A DNA stretch of 18,929 nt from an uncultured Rikenellaceae bacterium (GCA_949284665.1 CASDWR010000017.1:1-18929), one strand, 5' to 3'. Shown: positions 7,867 to 16,622, numbered from the stretch's first letter. The notes: generated by a model not told the origin, from the letters alone. Translations and numbers: made by a program.

Positions 7867-7919
7867 GTTTCTATATTTGGAAAATCGTTTGAATGCGGAA
7901 CTTTACAAAGCGATTTTTT

Positions 7920-7950
7920 TTGTTCGATTCACGGAAAAAAATTAGCTTTG
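7920..7950 (+). promoter_or_regulatory. Promoter for yitT-like gene and metG unit
   Basis: TTG at 7920-7922 (end of a T-rich run) and TAGCTTTG at 7943-7950 are separated by 20 bases, fitting the Bacteroidetes promoter. The gene starts 26 bases downstream. The priA promoter lies about 55 bases away on the other strand and does not overlap. Confidence 0.65.
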
Positions 7951-7976
7951 CACCATTCGAAAGGCTCTGTTGATAA

Positions 7977-8876
7977 ATGATGAATGTGAAAATTTCAGGG
8001 ACATCGATTCGAAAAACGCTTAAAGAGTATCTGTTCATTACCATCGGCGTATTTATCTATGCATTCGCATGGGTGGGGATTATTGTGCCGGCGGATGGAA
8101 TCGGCGGAGGTGCGAGTGGCTTTGCATTGTTGGTGTATTATGCGACCGGCGGTGTGAATGGGGGTGTGCCGATCGGTATCTCGTTTTTTCTGATTAATGC
8201 CGTACTGTTGATTGCGGCTGGGTTTATCCTCGGGGCGAAGTTCGGGGCCAAGACCATTTATTCGATCATTATGATCTCGTTGGCCATGAGCTTTTTCCAG
8301 AGTTTTTTGCCTGACAATCTCTTCGATCTGGGCGGTGACAAGTTGTTGTCGGCCATATTGGGAGGAGCCGTTTCAGGTATCGGAGTAGGCTTGTGTCTGA
8401 TGCAGGGAGGCAGTACGGGCGGATCCGATATTGTAGCGATGATCGTCAACAAATATCGTAACGTCAGTTACGGCAAGGTAGTCATGGCGACCGATTTTAC
8501 GATCATCGGCTGTTCTTATTTCATTTTCGACAGTATTTCGACCGTCATTTATGGTTATGTGCTTGTCGCTACCTTCAGCTACACGGTCGATGCCTTGTTG
8601 GCCGGGAACAAGCAGTCGGCACAGATTTTCATCATGTCCGAAAAATATCAGGAGATTGCCGATATGGTGACAGGTTCGTTGCATCGTGGGGTTACCATCC
8701 TCGACGGAACCGGTTGGTATACAAAAAAACCTGTCAAGGTGGTAATGGTCGTTTGTCGCAAGACGGAAGCCAATATATTGCTCAAACGGGTCAAGGAGTT
8801 CGATTCAAATGCTTTCATCACCATGGGCAGTGTCATGGGTGTGTACGGACAGGGGTTCGATACGTTCCGCAAGTGA
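7977..8876 (+). CDS. YitT family membrane protein with C-terminal DUF2179
   Basis: A 299-residue YitT family protein. The N-terminal two thirds carry about five or six hydrophobic membrane segments with the family pattern PADGIGGGASGFALLVYY (about 38-55), GGAVSGIGVGLCLMQGGSTG (about 129-148) and GGSDIVAMIVNKY. The last 80 or so residues are a soluble cytoplasmic DUF2179 domain (QIFIMSEKYQEIADMVTGSL, then RGVTILDGTGWYT and VVMVVCRKTEANILLKRV). The transported substrate or function of this family is not known to me with certainty. Two adjacent ATGs (7977, 7980) are possible starts. It has its own promoter and is followed 54 bases later by metG on the same strand. Confidence 0.92.
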   Translation: MMNVKISGTSIRKTLKEYLFITIGVFIYAFAWVGIIVPADGIGGGASGFALLVYYATGGVNGGVPIGISFFLINAVLLIAAGFILGAKFGAKTIYSIIMISLAMSFFQSFLPDNLFDLGGDKLLSAILGGAVSGIGVGLCLMQGGSTGGSDIVAMIVNKYRNVSYGKVVMATDFTIIGCSYFIFDSISTVIYGYVLVATFSYTVDALLAGNKQSAQIFIMSEKYQEIADMVTGSLHRGVTILDGTGWYTKKPVKVVMVVCRKTEANILLKRVKEFDSNAFITMGSVMGVYGQGFDTFRK

Positions 8877-8930
8877 CGCCTTTTATCGGAATCATCGGCG
8901 AGAAAGAAGAACAAGGAGAAAAAGAGAAAC

Positions 8931-10964
8931 ATGAAAGAGATCAAACGTTATTTGGTGACTTCGGCTTTGCCCTATGCCAACGGGCCCGTCCATATCGGAC
9001 ATTTAGCCGGAGTGTATGTCCCATCGGATATTTATGTGCGTTATCTGCGCTTGAGAGGACGGGATGTGATTTGGGTTTGCGGCTCGGACGAACACGGTGT
9101 GCCCATTACCATCAAGGCTCGCAACGAAGGGGTTTCGCCGCAGGATGTGGTTGACAAATATCACGCCCTCATCAAGGATTCGTTCCGGAGGCTGGGAATC
9201 TCGTTCGATATTTATTCGCGAACCACTTCCCCCGTCCATTACCGGACCGCGTCGGATTTTTTTCGCACGCTCTATGAAAAAGGGGAGTTTACGGAAGCGA
9301 CATCCATGCAGTATTACGATTGCGAAGCGGAGACCTTTCTTGCTGACCGTTATATCATGGGAACCTGTCCCCATTGCGGATACGATCGAGCATATGGCGA
9401 TCAGTGCGAAAAGTGTGGCAGTACGCTCAATCCGACCGATCTGATCGAACCCCACAGCACCATTACAGGATCAGTCCCTGTCATGCGCGAAACCCGCCAT
9501 TGGTATCTGCCGCTCGACAAACATGAAGCATTCCTCCGCCAGTGGATTCTGGAAGGGCATAAAGAGTGGAAAACCAATGTGTATGGACAATGTAAAAGCT
9601 GGCTCGATCTGGGGCTTCAGCCGCGTGCCGTCAGCCGCGATTTGAGTTGGGGTATTCCTGTCCCGTTGGAAGGAGCCGAAGGGAAGGTTCTTTATGTGTG
9701 GTTCGATGCTCCGATCGGTTATATATCCGCTACCAAGGAGTTGACCCCCGACTGGGAAAAGTATTGGAAGGATGAGGGGACCAAGATGGTTCATTTTATC
9801 GGGAAAGACAACATCGTTTTCCACTGCATCGTCTTCCCGGCCATGCTTCGGGCCCATGGCGGTTATATCTTGCCCGACAATGTGCCTGCCAACGAGTTCC
9901 TTAACCTTGAGGGGGACAAGATATCCACTTCGCGCAATTGGGCCGTATGGCTCAACGAATATCTGGACGATATGCCCGGCAAGGAGGATGTACTTCGGTA
10001 CGTGTTGTGTGCGAATGCTCCGGAGACCAAGGACAACGACTTCACGTGGAAGGATTTTCAGGCCCGTAACAACAACGAATTGGTGGCCGTATTGGGGAAT
10101 TTCGTGAATCGCGCGTTGGTGCTTACGGGGAAATATTTTGAGGGACGAGTTCCCGCATGCGGTGAACTGACCGATTACGACCGTCGCACGCTTGCGGAAT
10201 TGCCCGAGATCAAGAAGGCGCTGGAAAACGATATTGAGAATTACCGTTTTCGGGAGGCACTCAAGGAAGCGATGAATTTTGCACGTTTGGGCAACAAGTA
10301 TCTTGCCGATACCGAACCGTGGAAGATATTTAAAACCGATCCCGGACGGGTGGCGACCGTGTTGAATGTCGCATTGCAGATTACGGCCACATTGGCGACG
10401 GCAATCGAACCCTTCATGCCGTTCACTTCGGAAAAAATCGTGCGGATGCTCGGTATTGCCCGTCCCCGGTGGGATGACCTGGGACGAACCGATCTGTTGG
10501 AAGTCGGGCACGTTATCGGAACCCCCGAGTTGCTTTTTGAAAAAATCGATGACGATTTGATCGAGATACAGTTGCGTAAATTGGCGGATGCCAAGGCTGC
10601 GAATTTGGCACGGGAAACACCCGTCGAACCACAGAAAGAGACCATCGTTTTCGACGATTTTCAAAAAATGGATATTCGCATGTCGAAGATATTGGCGGCC
10701 GAGCGGGTACCGAAAACCAAAAAACTACTCAAGTTGACGGTCGATACGGGTATCGACAAACGTGAAATCGTGTCGGGTATTGCGGAATATTACGCTCCCG
10801 AGGATTTGATCGGGCGTCAGGTACCGGTACTCGTCAACCTGGCCCCCCGCGAATTGAAAGGGATTGTGTCGCGTGGCATGATTCTCATGGCCGCGGATGC
10901 TGCCGGTAAACTCATTTTGCTGAACCCGGCCGACGAAACGACCAATGGAGCGGTCGTCGGCTGA
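8931..10964 (+). CDS. metG: Methionyl-tRNA synthetase with C-terminal tRNA-binding domain
   Basis: A 677-residue class I synthetase that charges tRNA-Met. The HIGH signature reads HIGH in [12 protein letters not shown] (about 14-25). The connective insert has a four-Cys zinc knuckle ([17 protein letters not shown]). The KMSKS loop reads KISTS (330-334). The anticodon-binding helical domain follows, and from about residue 573 an EMAPII/Trbp111-like OB domain begins ([18 protein letters not shown] to [10 protein letters not shown]) that aids tRNA binding and dimerisation. All parts are intact. A purine-rich AAGGAGAAAAAGAGAAAC just before the ATG is an unusually good ribosome-binding region for this genome and fixes the start. 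ilvE follows after 23 bases. Confidence 0.96.
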   Translation: MKEIKRYLVTSALPYANGPVHIGHLAGVYVPSDIYVRYLRLRGRDVIWVCGSDEHGVPITIKARNEGVSPQDVVDKYHALIKDSFRRLGISFDIYSRTTSPVHYRTASDFFRTLYEKGEFTEATSMQYYDCEAETFLADRYIMGTCPHCGYDRAYGDQCEKCGSTLNPTDLIEPHSTITGSVPVMRETRHWYLPLDKHEAFLRQWILEGHKEWKTNVYGQCKSWLDLGLQPRAVSRDLSWGIPVPLEGAEGKVLYVWFDAPIGYISATKELTPDWEKYWKDEGTKMVHFIGKDNIVFHCIVFPAMLRAHGGYILPDNVPANEFLNLEGDKISTSRNWAVWLNEYLDDMPGKEDVLRYVLCANAPETKDNDFTWKDFQARNNNELVAVLGNFVNRALVLTGKYFEGRVPACGELTDYDRRTLAELPEIKKALENDIENYRFREALKEAMNFARLGNKYLADTEPWKIFKTDPGRVATVLNVALQITATLATAIEPFMPFTSEKIVRMLGIARPRWDDLGRTDLLEVGHVIGTPELLFEKIDDDLIEIQLRKLADAKAANLARETPVEPQKETIVFDDFQKMDIRMSKILAAERVPKTKKLLKLTVDTGIDKREIVSGIAEYYAPEDLIGRQVPVLVNLAPRELKGIVSRGMILMAADAAGKLILLNPADETTNGAVVG

Positions 10965-10987
10965 CAACTATAAAATGACGAAATGCT

Positions 10988-12013
10988 ATGAAGGAGTTAA
11001 ACTGGAGCGGTCTCGGTTTTGGCTATGTCAAAACGGACTACAACGTAAGGTGTGCATGGAAAGACGGTAAATGGGGAGAGGTTACCGTGACGAACGACGA
11101 ATATATCCCTATCCATATGGCGGCTACCTGCCTCCATTACGGACAGGAAGCCTTCGAGGGATTGAAAGCATTCCGTGGCAAGGACGGCAAGGTGCGTCTT
11201 TTCCGTGTGGATGAAAATGCAAAACGGCTACGGTCGTCGGCCGACTACCTGTTGATGGAGGCTCCGTCTGAAGAGCTTTTCACCGAAATGGTGATCAAGG
11301 CTATTCAGGCCAATGCACGTTTTATTCCGCCTTATGAATCGGGTGCATCGCTTTATGTCCGTCCGTTATTGATCGGTACGGGAGCCCAGGTAGGTGTAAA
11401 AGCTGCCGATGAATATCTTTTCCTGGTGTTTGTTACCCCGGTGGGACCCTATTTCAAAGAGGGATTCAAGCCAATCCCGGTGATTATCGATCGCGATCAT
11501 GATCGGGCGGCCCCTCTGGGAACCGGCCATGTTAAGGTGGGAGGAAACTATGCGGCGAGCATCTATTCGGGTGAATTGGCCCATGAAAAGGGATATTCGA
11601 GTGTGCTTTATCTGGATGCCAAGCAGAAAAAGTATATCGACGAATGCAATGCGGCCAATTTCTTCGGTATCCGTGACGGAAAGTACATTACACCGAATTC
11701 CCACTCCGTGCTACCTTCCATTACCAATTTGAGTTTGAGACAACTCGCATCCGATCTCGGTTTGAAGGTGGAGAATCGGGAAGTGGAGGTGGATGAACTT
11801 CCTACTTTCGAGGAGTGTGGCGCTTGCGGTACGGCCGCAGTCATTTCGGCCATCGGTTCGATTTATGATCCGATGCTTGATAAAACCTATGTATATGGCA
11901 ATGGCAAGGAGGTCGGTTCCTGGAGTAAGAAACTGTACGACACGCTACGCGGCATTCAATACGGAGAAGTGGAGGATGTGCACGGTTGGACGAAAGAGGT
12001 GATTCTCGGTTGA
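10988..12013 (+). CDS. ilvE: Branched-chain amino acid aminotransferase
   Basis: A 341-residue fold type IV PLP enzyme that interconverts leucine, isoleucine and valine with their 2-keto acids, using glutamate/2-oxoglutarate. Its length fits the eukaryote-like BCAT subgroup common in Bacteroidetes. Key stretches are HYGQEAFEGLKAFRGKDGKV (50-69), YVRPLLIGTGAQVGV (about 123-137), the PLP lysine Lys 183 in HVKVGGNYAAS, YIDECNAANFFG and the phosphate-binding ECGACGTAAVISAIG near the C-terminus. It starts 23 bases after metG and ends 84 bases before a strong terminator, so it is probably the last gene of the yitT-metG-ilvE unit. No other branched-chain pathway gene is present. Confidence 0.95.
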   Translation: MKELNWSGLGFGYVKTDYNVRCAWKDGKWGEVTVTNDEYIPIHMAATCLHYGQEAFEGLKAFRGKDGKVRLFRVDENAKRLRSSADYLLMEAPSEELFTEMVIKAIQANARFIPPYESGASLYVRPLLIGTGAQVGVKAADEYLFLVFVTPVGPYFKEGFKPIPVIIDRDHDRAAPLGTGHVKVGGNYAASIYSGELAHEKGYSSVLYLDAKQKKYIDECNAANFFGIRDGKYITPNSHSVLPSITNLSLRQLASDLGLKVENREVEVDELPTFEECGACGTAAVISAIGSIYDPMLDKTYVYGNGKEVGSWSKKLYDTLRGIQYGEVEDVHGWTKEVILG

Positions 12014-12096
12014 CATGTCTTTCCGGATTTTGTACCGGCATCTCGATTCTTCAAATGAGGAGAAAAATATAAAATGTTTTTTCCCTGTTAAAAGAT

Positions 12097-12135
12097 GTTG
12101 CGGGGACCCTTGGATTCGGGTTCCCGCAACCTTTT
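12097..12135 (+). terminator. Rho-independent terminator after ilvE
   Basis: A 13-base-pair stem, GTTGCGGGGACCC (12097-12109) with GGGTTCCCGCAAC (12118-12130), contains one G-T wobble and has an 8-base loop. It is followed by CTTTTTG. It lies in the 226-base gap between ilvE and dtd and separates the two units. Confidence 0.88.
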
Positions 12136-12211
12136 TGACCGGGAAAGGGAGAAAATGGCAAGTTTCCCCGAGGTTTTTGAGCGAAAAGCTGGCGATCGGG
12201 AAAGATTTTTG

Positions 12212-12220
12212 TAAATTTCG
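12212..12220 (+). promoter_or_regulatory. Possible promoter -7 element for dtd
   Basis: TAAATTTCG is an imperfect match to TAnnTTTG. It sits 19 bases before the dtd ATG and downstream of the ilvE terminator, where a promoter is needed. No clear -33 TTTG was found. Confidence 0.3.
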
Positions 12221-12239
12221 GATCGAAAAAGAGACAATC

Positions 12240-12692
12240 ATGAGAGCCTTGATTCAACGTGTGCGTTATGCTTCGGTTGCTATCGGCGGTACGGAGTATT
12301 CACGGATCGGAGCAGGGGTGTTGGTTTTACTCGGGATCGAGGAGGCCGACACACAGGAAGACATCGACTGGCTGGCGGGGAAGATCGTGCGATTGCGTAT
12401 TTTCGATGATTCCGACGGTGTGATGAATCTTGATTTGCTTCAAACAGGTGGAGAGGCGATGGTCGTGAGTCAGTTCACGCTTCATGCTTCGACCAGAAAA
12501 GGGAACCGTCCATCCTATATTCGGGCAGCAAAAGAGTCTTTTGCACGACCGATGTACGAAAAATTCGTCTCGAAACTTTCTGAAATGGCCGGCCAGCCTG
12601 TCGCTACCGGGTCTTTTGGGGCGAACATGCAGGTTTCCCTCCTGAACGACGGCCCCGTTACGATATGGATCGACACAAAAAACAGAGAATAG
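12240..12692 (+). CDS. dtd: D-aminoacyl-tRNA deacylase (DTD)
   Basis: A 150-residue DTD, the proofreading enzyme that hydrolyses D-amino acids wrongly attached to tRNA. The two signature segments are both present: SQFTLHA (about 77-83), and NDGPVTIWID near the C-terminus, whose Gly-Pro motif enters the active site of the partner subunit in the dimer. The N-terminus MRALIQRVRYASV is the canonical family start. The frame is open back to 12015, but that part contains the ilvE terminator and has no family similarity, so I take the ATG at 12240. The AsmA-like gene starts two bases after the stop, implying translational coupling or at least co-transcription. Confidence 0.95.
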   Translation: MRALIQRVRYASVAIGGTEYSRIGAGVLVLLGIEEADTQEDIDWLAGKIVRLRIFDDSDGVMNLDLLQTGGEAMVVSQFTLHASTRKGNRPSYIRAAKESFARPMYEKFVSKLSEMAGQPVATGSFGANMQVSLLNDGPVTIWIDTKNRE

Positions 12693-12694
12693 AT

Positions 12695-15349
12695 ATGAAA
12701 AAAGGAATCAAGATCATCTTATGGGTCGTCGTTGCAATTTTGGCGGCGATTATTTTGATCCCCGTTTTATTCCGGGGGAAAATCGAAAAGATCGTCAAAC
12801 GTGAGGTCGGAGCAATGGTCGATGCCCGATTTGATTTCGAACGGATCGGTATCAGTTTGATTCGGGCATTTCCGAATGCTTCGCTTGCGATTCGCAACAT
12901 CTCCATAGTCGGGAATGAACCGTTTGCAGGCGATACTCTGCTTTATGCCGCTGATATACGTGTCGCCGTGAATCTCTTGAGCCTGTTCGGAGATTCGGGA
13001 TTTACGGTTACGGATGTAATGTTGAACCATCCCCGGATCAATGCAATCATCGATTCGACGGGGGTTGTCAATTGGGATATTCTGAAAGAAGAGGAGCCGG
13101 AAGCTGCTGCTGAAACTCCTGAAACGGAACAGGGAAGTTCCGCATTCGAACTCAATATCGACAAAGTGCGGATTCGTGACGGACGTGTCTCCTATACTGA
13201 TCGGCAAACCGGCGGTACCAGAGCTTCGATCGACAGGATTGATGCAACCCTTTCGGGAAACATGAGTGCCTCGCACACGTTGTTGAAAGCCGATACGAGA
13301 CTTTCGGGAATCGATTTGTCGACAGGAGGATCCTCTTGGCTCAACGGTATCGATCTTACGTTGAAAGCGGATGTGGACGCCGATTTAAAAAACAATAAAT
13401 TTGTTTTTGCGGACAACACATTGTCGATCAATGCGATTTCTGCCTCTGTCGACGGATGGATCGCTATGCCTGAAGGCGGCGATACGGAGATGGATCTTAA
13501 ACTCAATACCTCCCGGATCAATTTCAAGGAGTTGTTATCTCTGATTCCGGCCATGTACAGCAAGAATTTTGCGGATCTTCAGGCAGAGGGTGAGATGACG
13601 CTGTCGGCATGGGCCAAAGGTGTGATGAATGAAAATGAGCTCCCCGAATTTGCCGTTGACCTTCAGGTGAAAGAGGGGAAATTCCGTTATCCTTCGTTGC
13701 CTTCATCGGTCGACGATATTCAAATATCGGCGAATATTGCAAGTATCGGAGGTGATCCTGACCTGGTGACGGCAAAACTCGAATGTCTGCATTTCCGAAT
13801 AAAGGAGAACTCCTTTTCGTTGAGTGCTTCCGGGTCTTCTCTACGAAGCGATCCGAAATTTTCCGCGACTGCTTTCGGAACGATCGATCTTGCTTCGATT
13901 GCCGAGGTCTACCCGCTTGATGAACAAATATCGATGGAGGGAATTGTCAAGGCCGATGTATCGTTGTCAGGGACGATGTCACAAATCGAAAGGGAACAGT
14001 ATGAAAACCTGTCGGCAGAGGGGAAAATTGAGATAACAGGACTGCATCTGAACCTTCCGGGATGGAAACCGGTTGTAGTGCACAATACGTTGTTTCGTTT
14101 TACGCCCCGCTGTGTCGAATTGAAAGATTTTTCGGCTACAATGGGTGGAAGCGACTTGAAAATGGAGGGAGAACTGACCGATTTCATACCGTATGTGTTG
14201 AAAGGGAAGACCGTCAAGGGAGTTCTCAGCGTATCATCGGATCGGATCGATCTGGCCGATTTGACAAGTGATGGCGGTGCTGGCGAAACAGGACCATCCG
14301 ACAATGGCGAAGATACGACCTCGACGGGAACGCTTACCATCCCATCCGATATCGATTTTGCTCTCGATCTTGCACTGAATCGTATCGATATCGGGACAAC
14401 AACGTTGAGCAATGTTCGCGGTGCGGCACGCATGGCTGCTGGGAAAATGCAGTTGAATGGTCTGCGTTTCAACGCATTCGATGGGACCATTACCGCTTCT
14501 GGAATGTACGATTCATCCGTTTCGGAAAAGCCAGGTGCGGAAATGACTTTTGCTGTGGCGAATGCCTCCTTCGGGGAAACGTTCTCCTCCCTGGGTTCGC
14601 TTTCGAAATTGGCTCCGATTTTCGAAAACATGACTGGCGACTATTCAATGGACCTTTCGCTCTCTACACAACTGACATCCGAACTTGCACCGGAACTTTC
14701 CACGCTGAATGCCAGTGGTTCGCTCCGGAGCAACAACGTTTCCATATCGAATGTCAAGGCAATCGACATGTTAGCCGATGCCATCAGTTATCCGGCGCTG
14801 AAATCCATTCGGCCCGACAATCTGAATCTCTCTTTTTCCATCACGGATGGGAAAATCCATGTTTCACCGTTTACGTTCAATGCAGGCGGAGCACGCATTA
14901 CGCTCGGTGGATCGGCCGGTTTGGATCAGACGATCGACTATGAAGGGAATATTGCTCTTGCACAAGGTGTCGAGATTATGGGATTGACGGTCAAGAATAT
15001 TCCGTTTACGGTTACGGGCAGTTTTACGGCACCCGAAATCGGATTGGATGCCAAGAGCCTGGCTGCGTCTGTTGCCAAGGAAAATTTGGAGGGAAGTGTC
15101 GTGAAGATTGTCGATCAACTCGGAATCCCCGTACCGGTTACTTCCAATACGGACAACAGTGCATTGACTGCGGCACGGGCTTTGGCGGATGAAATTATAG
15201 AACAAGCTGATATTCAAGCCGATAAACTCATTCAAGAGGCCGGTAACAACACCTTGAAAAAAATTGCTGCCCGCGCTGCCGCTGAAAAACTGCGCAACGA
15301 AGCACGAAAACGTGCCGATGAAATCATTGCAAAAGCGTCTGCCGAATAA
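12695..15349 (+). CDS. AsmA-like envelope protein
   Basis: An 884-residue AsmA family protein. One N-terminal membrane helix (about 4-26, preceded by MKKGIKI) anchors a long periplasmic repeat-rich beta domain. Family hallmarks are the juxtamembrane IEKIVKREVGAMVDARFDFE, DVMLNHPRINAIIDSTGVVNWDIL and, late in the protein, the AsmA C-terminal-like stretch around KAIDMLADAISYPALKS and NAGGARITLGGSAGLDQTIDY. Proteins of this type are related to bridge-like lipid carriers of the outer envelope (AsmA, TamB, YhdP); lipid transport is an inference. A Ser/Thr/Asp/Gly linker lies near residues 525-545. The last 60 or so residues are a charged Ala-rich helix with two ADEII repeats. I chose the ATG at 12695, not an in-frame ATG at 12665 inside dtd, because it gives a normal membrane anchor. 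Confidence 0.9.
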   Translation: MKKGIKIILWVVVAILAAIILIPVLFRGKIEKIVKREVGAMVDARFDFERIGISLIRAFPNASLAIRNISIVGNEPFAGDTLLYAADIRVAVNLLSLFGDSGFTVTDVMLNHPRINAIIDSTGVVNWDILKEEEPEAAAETPETEQGSSAFELNIDKVRIRDGRVSYTDRQTGGTRASIDRIDATLSGNMSASHTLLKADTRLSGIDLSTGGSSWLNGIDLTLKADVDADLKNNKFVFADNTLSINAISASVDGWIAMPEGGDTEMDLKLNTSRINFKELLSLIPAMYSKNFADLQAEGEMTLSAWAKGVMNENELPEFAVDLQVKEGKFRYPSLPSSVDDIQISANIASIGGDPDLVTAKLECLHFRIKENSFSLSASGSSLRSDPKFSATAFGTIDLASIAEVYPLDEQISMEGIVKADVSLSGTMSQIEREQYENLSAEGKIEITGLHLNLPGWKPVVVHNTLFRFTPRCVELKDFSATMGGSDLKMEGELTDFIPYVLKGKTVKGVLSVSSDRIDLADLTSDGGAGETGPSDNGEDTTSTGTLTIPSDIDFALDLALNRIDIGTTTLSNVRGAARMAAGKMQLNGLRFNAFDGTITASGMYDSSVSEKPGAEMTFAVANASFGETFSSLGSLSKLAPIFENMTGDYSMDLSLSTQLTSELAPELSTLNASGSLRSNNVSISNVKAIDMLADAISYPALKSIRPDNLNLSFSITDGKIHVSPFTFNAGGARITLGGSAGLDQTIDYEGNIALAQGVEIMGLTVKNIPFTVTGSFTAPEIGLDAKSLAASVAKENLEGSVVKIVDQLGIPVPVTSNTDNSALTAARALADEIIEQADIQADKLIQEAGNNTLKKIAARAAAEKLRNEARKRADEIIAKASAE

Positions 15350-15390
15350 CGGGAGTCGGATAGCAGTCCCGGTATCATAAATTTTTTTTT
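15350..15390 (+). terminator. Weak possible terminator after the AsmA-like gene
   Basis: A 5-base-pair stem CGGGA (15350-15354) with TCCCG (15367-15371) starts right after the stop codon. A run of nine T follows at 15382-15390, ten bases further. The distance from stem to T run is longer than usual, so the call is tentative. Confidence 0.3.
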
Positions 15391-15470
15391 GCAGAACGAA
15401 TAATTTAAAGTCGACATATTATCAACTTAATAAAGAAAACTTCTTGGATTCAGATCCGATTCCGGGGAGA

Positions 15471-15596
15471 ATGAACCTGGCATATCATCAAGGTGGCTAC
15501 CCTTATATGAAAGGAGGGGGTTGCAAAACGCTGCAATGGATGAAGTTTTTCATGCGTAGCATTCGGCTGTTTCTTATCTCGATCCAACAAGTATAG
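15471..15596 (+). CDS. Possible small ORF, 41 residues, unknown
   Basis: An ATG at 15471 preceded by GGGGAG opens a 41-codon frame ending in TAG at 15594-15596, 28 bases before the next lipoprotein gene. The predicted peptide has a polar Gly/Tyr/His front (MNLAYHQGGYPYMKGGG), then a basic and hydrophobic end (MKFFMRSIRLFLISIQQV) that could be a short membrane-active helix. I recognise no family. The surrounding 275 bases are otherwise empty. The frame may be chance; the hydrophobic end and the purine-rich leader are the only support. Confidence 0.2.
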   Translation: MNLAYHQGGYPYMKGGGCKTLQWMKFFMRSIRLFLISIQQV

Positions 15597-15624
15597 TTAT
15601 CCCCGATTCTTAAATAATTGTAAT

Positions 15625-16068
15625 ATGAGGAAATTTTTGTATCTGGTTTTTATGGCTCTGACAGTTTTGGGTTGCAGCCAAATCGATCGTTATCCTTTGG
15701 GAGATGATTTTCTTGTGGTGGTTGACAACAAGACCAAAGGGACCCAAGGTCTGGAGTTCAACGGTGAATATCTTCTTCCTCCTGGAGTTTATACCGAATT
15801 CGAACTGGTGGATTATTCTCATAATTGGAGCCAGTTTATTGCCAAGGGAGCGGTGAATGACCTTTATGAATTTTATTCTGTGTCAGGGAAAGTCATTCTC
15901 GAAAAGATTTTTTCAGATCCTGAAATTATGTTCACGCAGACAGAAAAAGGATGTCTGTTTGTAGGGACGCGATTAGACGGGCGCAAGGAAGTGCTTCGAA
16001 AAAAAGGTAATGTCATAGTAGGACCTTTCGATGATGTGTTTCCTTCGTCAACAGGTTTTATTTACTAG
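15625..16068 (+). CDS. Small lipoprotein of unknown function, probably truncated by an amber codon
   Basis: A 147-residue frame starting MRKFLYLVFMALTVLGC, a typical lipoprotein signal peptide with the lipobox VLGC and Cys at residue 17. The rest is Phe/Tyr-rich and beta-like (DDFLVVVDNKTKGTQGLEFN, GEYLLPPGVYTEFELVDYSH, then GNVIVGPFDDVFPSSTGFIY). GPFDDV recalls WG-type repeat proteins, but I cannot assign a family. The TAG at 16066-16068 is followed in the same frame by 339 bases without another stop. The downstream stretch also has no ATG near its start, so I think one gene of about 260 codons has been cut by a nonsense change. The region is AT-rich compared with its neighbours. The ATG follows a T/A-rich leader; no clear promoter was found. 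Confidence 0.7.
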   Translation: MRKFLYLVFMALTVLGCSQIDRYPLGDDFLVVVDNKTKGTQGLEFNGEYLLPPGVYTEFELVDYSHNWSQFIAKGAVNDLYEFYSVSGKVILEKIFSDPEIMFTQTEKGCLFVGTRLDGRKEVLRKKGNVIVGPFDDVFPSSTGFIY

Positions 16069-16407
16069 ATTGGGGTCTTGTATGGTGTAAAATCGATCAA
16101 CTGCATAGACTATGCCCCGGCTGAATATGAAAAAATTTATATTATCAATTTTTATACTACTGTATATTGTACTTACAGAGGAAACGGTTTATACGATGTG
16201 CATGAACTCCTGTCCAGAGCAGTGAGAGACGGAGAGTCGTTTTACCTGTCGAGAATCGGGACCATCTCGCAAAAGGCCATTGATGAACTGCGCCGGTATG
16301 CGAATACAGAATACTCGGAATTTTCATTTCTGGTACCCTATGACCGGGATATTGTTCCAAACGAATTGTTCAACAGCGTAAAAAGAAGTTTCAATATCAG
16401 ATATTAG
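16069..16407 (+). pseudogene. In-frame 3' part of the amber-split lipoprotein gene
   Basis: This frame continues directly after the TAG at 16066-16068 in the same phase and ends at 16405-16407. Its first possible start is a TTG at 16078; no ATG comes before the body. The translation (GVKSINCIDYAPAEYEKIYI, later YDVHELLSRAVRDGESFYLS and PYDRDIVPNELFNSVKRSFN) reads like real coding sequence, with balanced polar and hydrophobic residues and a plausible C-terminus, but I recognise no family. GC is low: 38 of 120 bases at 16081-16200. It has no signal peptide of its own, which fits being the rear of the upstream lipoprotein. Independent translation from TTG is possible but less likely. Confidence 0.55.
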
Positions 16408-16559
16408 CGGGTCCGTCCGACATTGACAAATCGCTCCTGCCGTTAATTGCAGAGAGATGAATCTGCAGAGAGTGTTCGGTTCCCCCCTCCTCCTGTCAGA
16501 AGGACTCTCTCGTGTGAACCGATCGAACAAAAATCCAATAAATCGGACGATATTTCCCA

Positions 16560-16567
16560 TAAGTTTG
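16560..16567 (+). promoter_or_regulatory. Possible promoter -7 element for the pectinesterase gene
   Basis: TAAGTTTG fits TAnnTTTG and lies 55 bases before the ATG. A second, weaker candidate is TATCTTGC at 16581-16588. Neither has a well-placed TTTG at -33, so which one is used is unclear. Confidence 0.4.
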
Positions 16568-16622
16568 CGGACAAAAGTTCTATCTTGCACCTTGAAACCA
16601 AATTCTGCTAACAATCTGAACC

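Noticed and set aside
9471..10664. A 397-codon open frame on the minus strand
   Set aside because: It lies wholly antisense to metG, has no family resemblance, and arises from the codon bias of the real gene.
12015..12239. In-frame extension of dtd by 75 codons
   Set aside because: It spans the ilvE terminator hairpin, and DTD proteins start at MRALIQRV.
13909..14631. A 240-codon minus-strand open frame
   Set aside because: It is antisense to the AsmA-like gene, which has a membrane anchor and family motifs.
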